A DNA stretch of 64,000 nucleotides from Fibrobacter sp. UBA4223 (GTDB lineage: Bacteria; Fibrobacterota; Fibrobacteria; Fibrobacterales; Fibrobacteraceae), in assembly GCA_002382975.1 (NCBI GenBank), contig DFTB01000007.1, positions 1 to 64,000 on the forward strand, given 5' to 3'. This document shows positions 61,287 to 64,000 of this stretch, in pieces. Positions within the stretch are counted from its first letter, which is position 1. The number at the start of each line of letters is the position of its first letter. The translations under genes and the position numbers were made by a program. The notes below the pieces were generated by a model, which was not told where the DNA came from, did not search any database, and saw only the letters and a list, made by a program, of their open reading frames with translations.

Positions 61287-63440
61287 TTACTTCAGCCGAA
61301 CTGTCTTGACCATCTTCTGGCTGCCCTGACGGATGACCAGGAAGGCGGTACCCTGATAGCTTGTTTCCAAGGAAACGCTGTTGGTGCCACGGGTGGCGTT
61401 CACATTCTTGCTTGCAATTACCTGGCCCAGGCTGTTCGTGAGCGAGACAGTCGTGCGGCCTGCGATAAGGGCGTTGAACGTGGCCGTAATGGCCCCGCGA
61501 TCAACGGTGAAGTGGACACTTTGGGCGATGGCGGGTGCTGCAATGGCGTCGCTGTTGTTGGAACCGTTGCTATTCGGCTTGCTACTGTTGTTGCTTGCCG
61601 GAGCAGCGGAATTACTGTTGCTGCTTGCGGGCGTTATGGATTCGCTGTAGGTGTAGTTGTCGGTGTAGTTATTGGCTTTGAACACGTAGTTCACCGTTTT
61701 GCCACCTGTGGCGCCGATTGAAGTTGCTGCTGCCACTTTATCGGTCTCGATATTTCCGAGTTCATCGGGAACCACAACGCCGTCATCCGGGCCGCATTCA
61801 AAAACAGTGGTCTTGAATGATTCCAGGGTATCGGCGCCGCCGCCCTTCTTGTTGAGGAGAATATAGTCGACGGCAAGCTTTCCGGTCATGCCCTTAGCGT
61901 TGATGAAAATGACTACGGCGTTTACTTCGGAAATTGTCGTAATGCTGGAAAGAGGAACATTTACAGAAGACCAAGCACCATTGGAGACCGTCATGGGTTC
62001 TTCAACCCAGTCCCATTTGCTACCGCTCATGGTGACAAAAGACGCTTTTGCCCAGCCATCAGCCGCGCTCATGTCGGAATAAATGCGAACGGTTGCGGTT
62101 TCGTATTGGCTCCAATCCTTGATATTTGTATTGATGCGGAGAGGTGTATTTGCCGAAGCGGAACTTGGGCTCTTGAAAATGGCGATGCTGGACTTGTTAA
62201 CTGTAGAGGAACTTGCCTCAACCAATGCGCTGATGGAGTTTCCGTTCAGGGCACTCATGCCGTATTCCTGACGCATGGCGTTCAGAACTTCGTAATCGAG
62301 AATGGTGTAGTCCACATTCTTTTGGCGACGAATGACCGTCATGTTCAGGTTGTCTTCGGCACCGGTATCCCAGATGATGGGCACGATTCCGTCGGCCTTG
62401 GCAATCTTGGCGACATAGCCGTACCAGGCGGCACGGGCAAGAAGGTGCTTTTCAAGGTCCTGGCCTTCGAGGGTCAGGCGTTTCTGGGCTCCCATTTCAC
62501 CGATGATTACCGGAATGCCTTTGTTCACGAAGGCCGTTTTCAACTTTCCGAACTGGGTCTCAATAGACTGCTTGGAACCGAGAGCCCCATTGGCACAGGT
62601 ACGGCTCGCATCTCCCGTGGTGACATCTTCCCAGAAATAGAACATCTTTCCCCAATCTTCATCGGCCTTCATCAGCGAGAATTGGTAGGGGTAAAAATGT
62701 GCTTCGGCCATGGTGTAGCCATCCCCTGCAGGATCTTTTGGGTAATACTGGCTCAAAAGTTCGTACTTGTCAATCTCGGTGCGAGGCATCTGGAAAACGA
62801 CGGTACGGGTAGCGTTGTTTCCACCGGATTTGCGGACCTCGTCGATCATGACCTGGTGGTAACGCTGCAAAATCTGCATACGTTTGGCATCAAATGCTTG
62901 CTGCACACCGCCGTTCCACGGGTCGTTCACGCCGGGTTCGTTGGCACTTGCAAAAATCAGGTGCTCGTCATAGTCCTTGAAACGGCTTGCCAAGTGACCC
63001 CAGATGGCTTTCTGGTTCTTAATGACGGTAGCGGAATCTGCCGGGAAGACCTTGTCTTCGAGCCAGCCGGTATCCCAGTGGCTGTTGAGCACTACGTAAA
63101 GGCCGTCCTTGATACACATGTCCACCACGGTCTGTACCGTATCGATCCAGCCCTTGCTGACTTTTCCGTCGCTGACGTGGGAATACCAGGCAGTCGGAAG
63201 TCGGACGGTGCTAAAACCCGCTGCCTTGATGGAGTCAACATAGGCTTGGCTCGGCAAGGGGTTTCCCCAGCCGGTGGGGCCACCCTGGTTTGCAGGAACT
63301 TCTAACGTGTTTCCGATGTTGAAACCGAAACCCATCTTGCTTACCAATGCGGATGCCTTGGGCAAATCGGCGGCAAGGGCCATGGAGCCGCTGGCCACAA
63401 TGGCCAACCCAAACGCGGTAGTCATTTTCAAGATATTCAT
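61287..63440 (-). CDS. Secreted GH5 cellulase with carbohydrate-binding-like module
   Basis: I start at ATG 63440; upstream TTG/AGT codons are less likely. The 717-residue protein has a signal peptide (MTTAFGLAIVASGSMALA-ADL) and a GH5 barrel: FGFNIGNTLE, STVRLPTAWYSH, VVLNSHWDTGWL, FASANEPGV with the acid/base Glu, and VIIGEMGAQK with the nucleophile Glu. A beta-sandwich module (about 420-540, WSQYETATVRIYSDMS...KLAVDYILLN) may bind glycans. A Ser/Asn linker and a C-terminal sorting-type domain (FNALIAGRTTVSLTNSLGQVI...MVKTVRLK) follow. It is an extracellular endoglucanase, convergent with the GH9 gene. Confidence 0.92.
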   Translation of the reverse strand: MNILKMTTAFGLAIVASGSMALAADLPKASALVSKMGFGFNIGNTLEVPANQGGPTGWGNPLPSQAYVDSIKAAGFSTVRLPTAWYSHVSDGKVSKGWIDTVQTVVDMCIKDGLYVVLNSHWDTGWLEDKVFPADSATVIKNQKAIWGHLASRFKDYDEHLIFASANEPGVNDPWNGGVQQAFDAKRMQILQRYHQVMIDEVRKSGGNNATRTVVFQMPRTEIDKYELLSQYYPKDPAGDGYTMAEAHFYPYQFSLMKADEDWGKMFYFWEDVTTGDASRTCANGALGSKQSIETQFGKLKTAFVNKGIPVIIGEMGAQKRLTLEGQDLEKHLLARAAWYGYVAKIAKADGIVPIIWDTGAEDNLNMTVIRRQKNVDYTILDYEVLNAMRQEYGMSALNGNSISALVEASSSTVNKSSIAIFKSPSSASANTPLRINTNIKDWSQYETATVRIYSDMSAADGWAKASFVTMSGSKWDWVEEPMTVSNGAWSSVNVPLSSITTISEVNAVVIFINAKGMTGKLAVDYILLNKKGGGADTLESFKTTVFECGPDDGVVVPDELGNIETDKVAAATSIGATGGKTVNYVFKANNYTDNYTYSESITPASSNSNSAAPASNNSSKPNSNGSNNSDAIAAPAIAQSVHFTVDRGAITATFNALIAGRTTVSLTNSLGQVIASKNVNATRGTNSVSLETSYQGTAFLVIRQGSQKMVKTVRLK

Positions 63441-63472
63441 ACTCAATCCTTTTTTGTTAATATCCCGTCGTA

Positions 63473-63478
63473 AATATA
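63473..63478 (-). promoter_or_regulatory. -10 element of the GH5 gene
   Basis: TATATT on the minus strand, giving a leader of about 26 bases. Two palindromes lie upstream: AACCGGC (63484-63490) with GCCGGTT (63503-63509), and TGGACA-tat-TGTCCA (63522-63536). The second could be an operator. Confidence 0.5.
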
Positions 63479-63566
63479 ACTTGAACCGGCGAAAATCCGT
63501 AGGCCGGTTTTGTTTACAATGTGGACATATTGTCCAAAATAAGCAGGTTCGTAAGAATTGGGTAAG

Positions 63567-64000
63567 TTATCGCCGGCCCTTGTATTCCGCGATGGCCATA
63601 CCCAGGACGATGGTGGCGGCTCCTGCCCAAGCCACAGGAGAGATGCGTTCCCCGATTGCAATCATGGCGGTGACGATGGTCACCAGGGGCAGGGCGTAGA
63701 CATAGTTGCTGGCCAGGACCGTACCCAGTTTTTCGAGGACGGTATTCCACGCCACATAGCCCAGTAGCGAAGAGAATATGGCGAGGCACAAAAAGTTAAA
63801 CGCCACCACGGGTTCGGCGAAGTTTTCCCAGGGAATGGAACGCCCTTGCAGGTGTTCTGCAGCCATGAGGGGGATGGAACTGACAATGCTGTAGAAAAAA
63901 ATTTTCCGGGTGATGAACAGGGTGCTGTACCGTGCCTTGAAGGGCTTGAGGCTCAGGGAGTAGATGGTCCAGAGAATGGCCGCCACAAAGGCGAGAAAAT
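63567..64000 (-). CDS. EamA/DMT-family transporter, 5' end beyond the window
   Basis: The visible 144 or so residues contain about five membrane helices typical of the second EamA half: FFYSIVSSIPLMA, VVAFNFLCLAIFSSLLGYVAWNTVLEKLG, YVYALPLVTIVTAMIAIGERISPVAWAGAATIVLGMAIAEYKG. EamA proteins export or import small metabolites. The substrate cannot be read. The gene is cut by the window edge; the protein should be about 300 residues. Confidence 0.85.
   Translation of the reverse strand, partial: FLAFVAAILWTIYSLSLKPFKARYSTLFITRKIFFYSIVSSIPLMAAEHLQGRSIPWENFAEPVVAFNFLCLAIFSSLLGYVAWNTVLEKLGTVLASNYVYALPLVTIVTAMIAIGERISPVAWAGAATIVLGMAIAEYKGRR

Noticed and set aside
61287..61650. Plus-strand frames opposite the GH5 C-terminal region
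   Set aside because: They are shadows of the Ser/Asn linker and sorting-type domain of the cellulase.
1..64000. tRNA, rRNA, tmRNA, insertion-sequence transposase and replication-origin features
   Set aside because: I looked for T-loop signatures, rRNA landmarks, transposase motifs and DnaA-box clusters between the genes and found none I could support.

Overview
The window looks like chromosomal DNA of a Fibrobacter-type fibre-degrading bacterium. Three tandem lipoproteins carry the Fibrobacter major paralogous (FISUMP) domain. Exported proteins have poly-Ser linkers and C-terminal domains resembling type IX sorting domains. GH9 and GH5 cellulases and a CE2-like esterase are present. Many genes have a TATATT -10 element close to the start codon. 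The taxon is inferred from gene content only.

Region 1 (about 1-12.1 kb) is an accessory, defence-like stretch. Part of it (about 1.4-5.3 kb) is visibly more AT-rich than the rest. It holds an HNH restriction endonuclease next to a fused m5C plus N6-adenine methyltransferase, an overlapping ASCH / PIN-GNAT-PUA-like pair, a coiled-coil protein of unknown function bracketed by 18-bp direct repeats, and a DUF1016 (YhcG-type) PDDEXK nuclease. A strong promoter and about 300 nt of hairpin-rich untranslated sequence precede that nuclease. The stretch ends with an OhrR regulator, a recognisable OhrR-type operator and an internally deleted glutathione peroxidase remnant.

Region 2 (12.3-26 kb) has a large lipoprotein, a secreted M6-like protein whose zinc ligands are lost, a SUMF1-like lipoprotein, an NlpE-like lipoprotein, a LytTR response regulator, signal peptidase I, a Big_5-type lipoprotein and a DinG helicase with an N-terminal exonuclease domain. 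Region 3 (26-34.6 kb) is repeat-rich: a broken RhuM gene, two large palindromes, the three FISUMP lipoproteins, a MazF-type toxin-antitoxin pair, a Helicase_C_3 protein and a monohaem cytochrome c.

Region 4 (35-49 kb) is mostly housekeeping: CE2-like esterase, diguanylate cyclase, membrane pyrophosphatase, the ispA-dxs-rlmB-pyrF cluster, an MCE/MlaD protein and an M18 aminopeptidase. Region 5 (49-54 kb) suggests surface glycan assembly: epimerase, GtrA, a flavin oxidoreductase and a GT39-like glycosyltransferase. Region 6 (54-64 kb) has two Bat-like TPR proteins, an S41 protease, a Y-family polymerase with its small partner, convergent GH9 and GH5 cellulases separated by stacked hairpins, and an EamA transporter cut by the window edge.

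A theme across the window is dispersed repeats. Several intergenic repeat families (GTCATTGCGA...GAAGCAATC, GTCACCCCGAGC..., palindromic GACCTGGTC units, and 8-9 bp tandem repeats) also occur inside open frames. There they encode parts of signal-peptide regions, linkers or loops.
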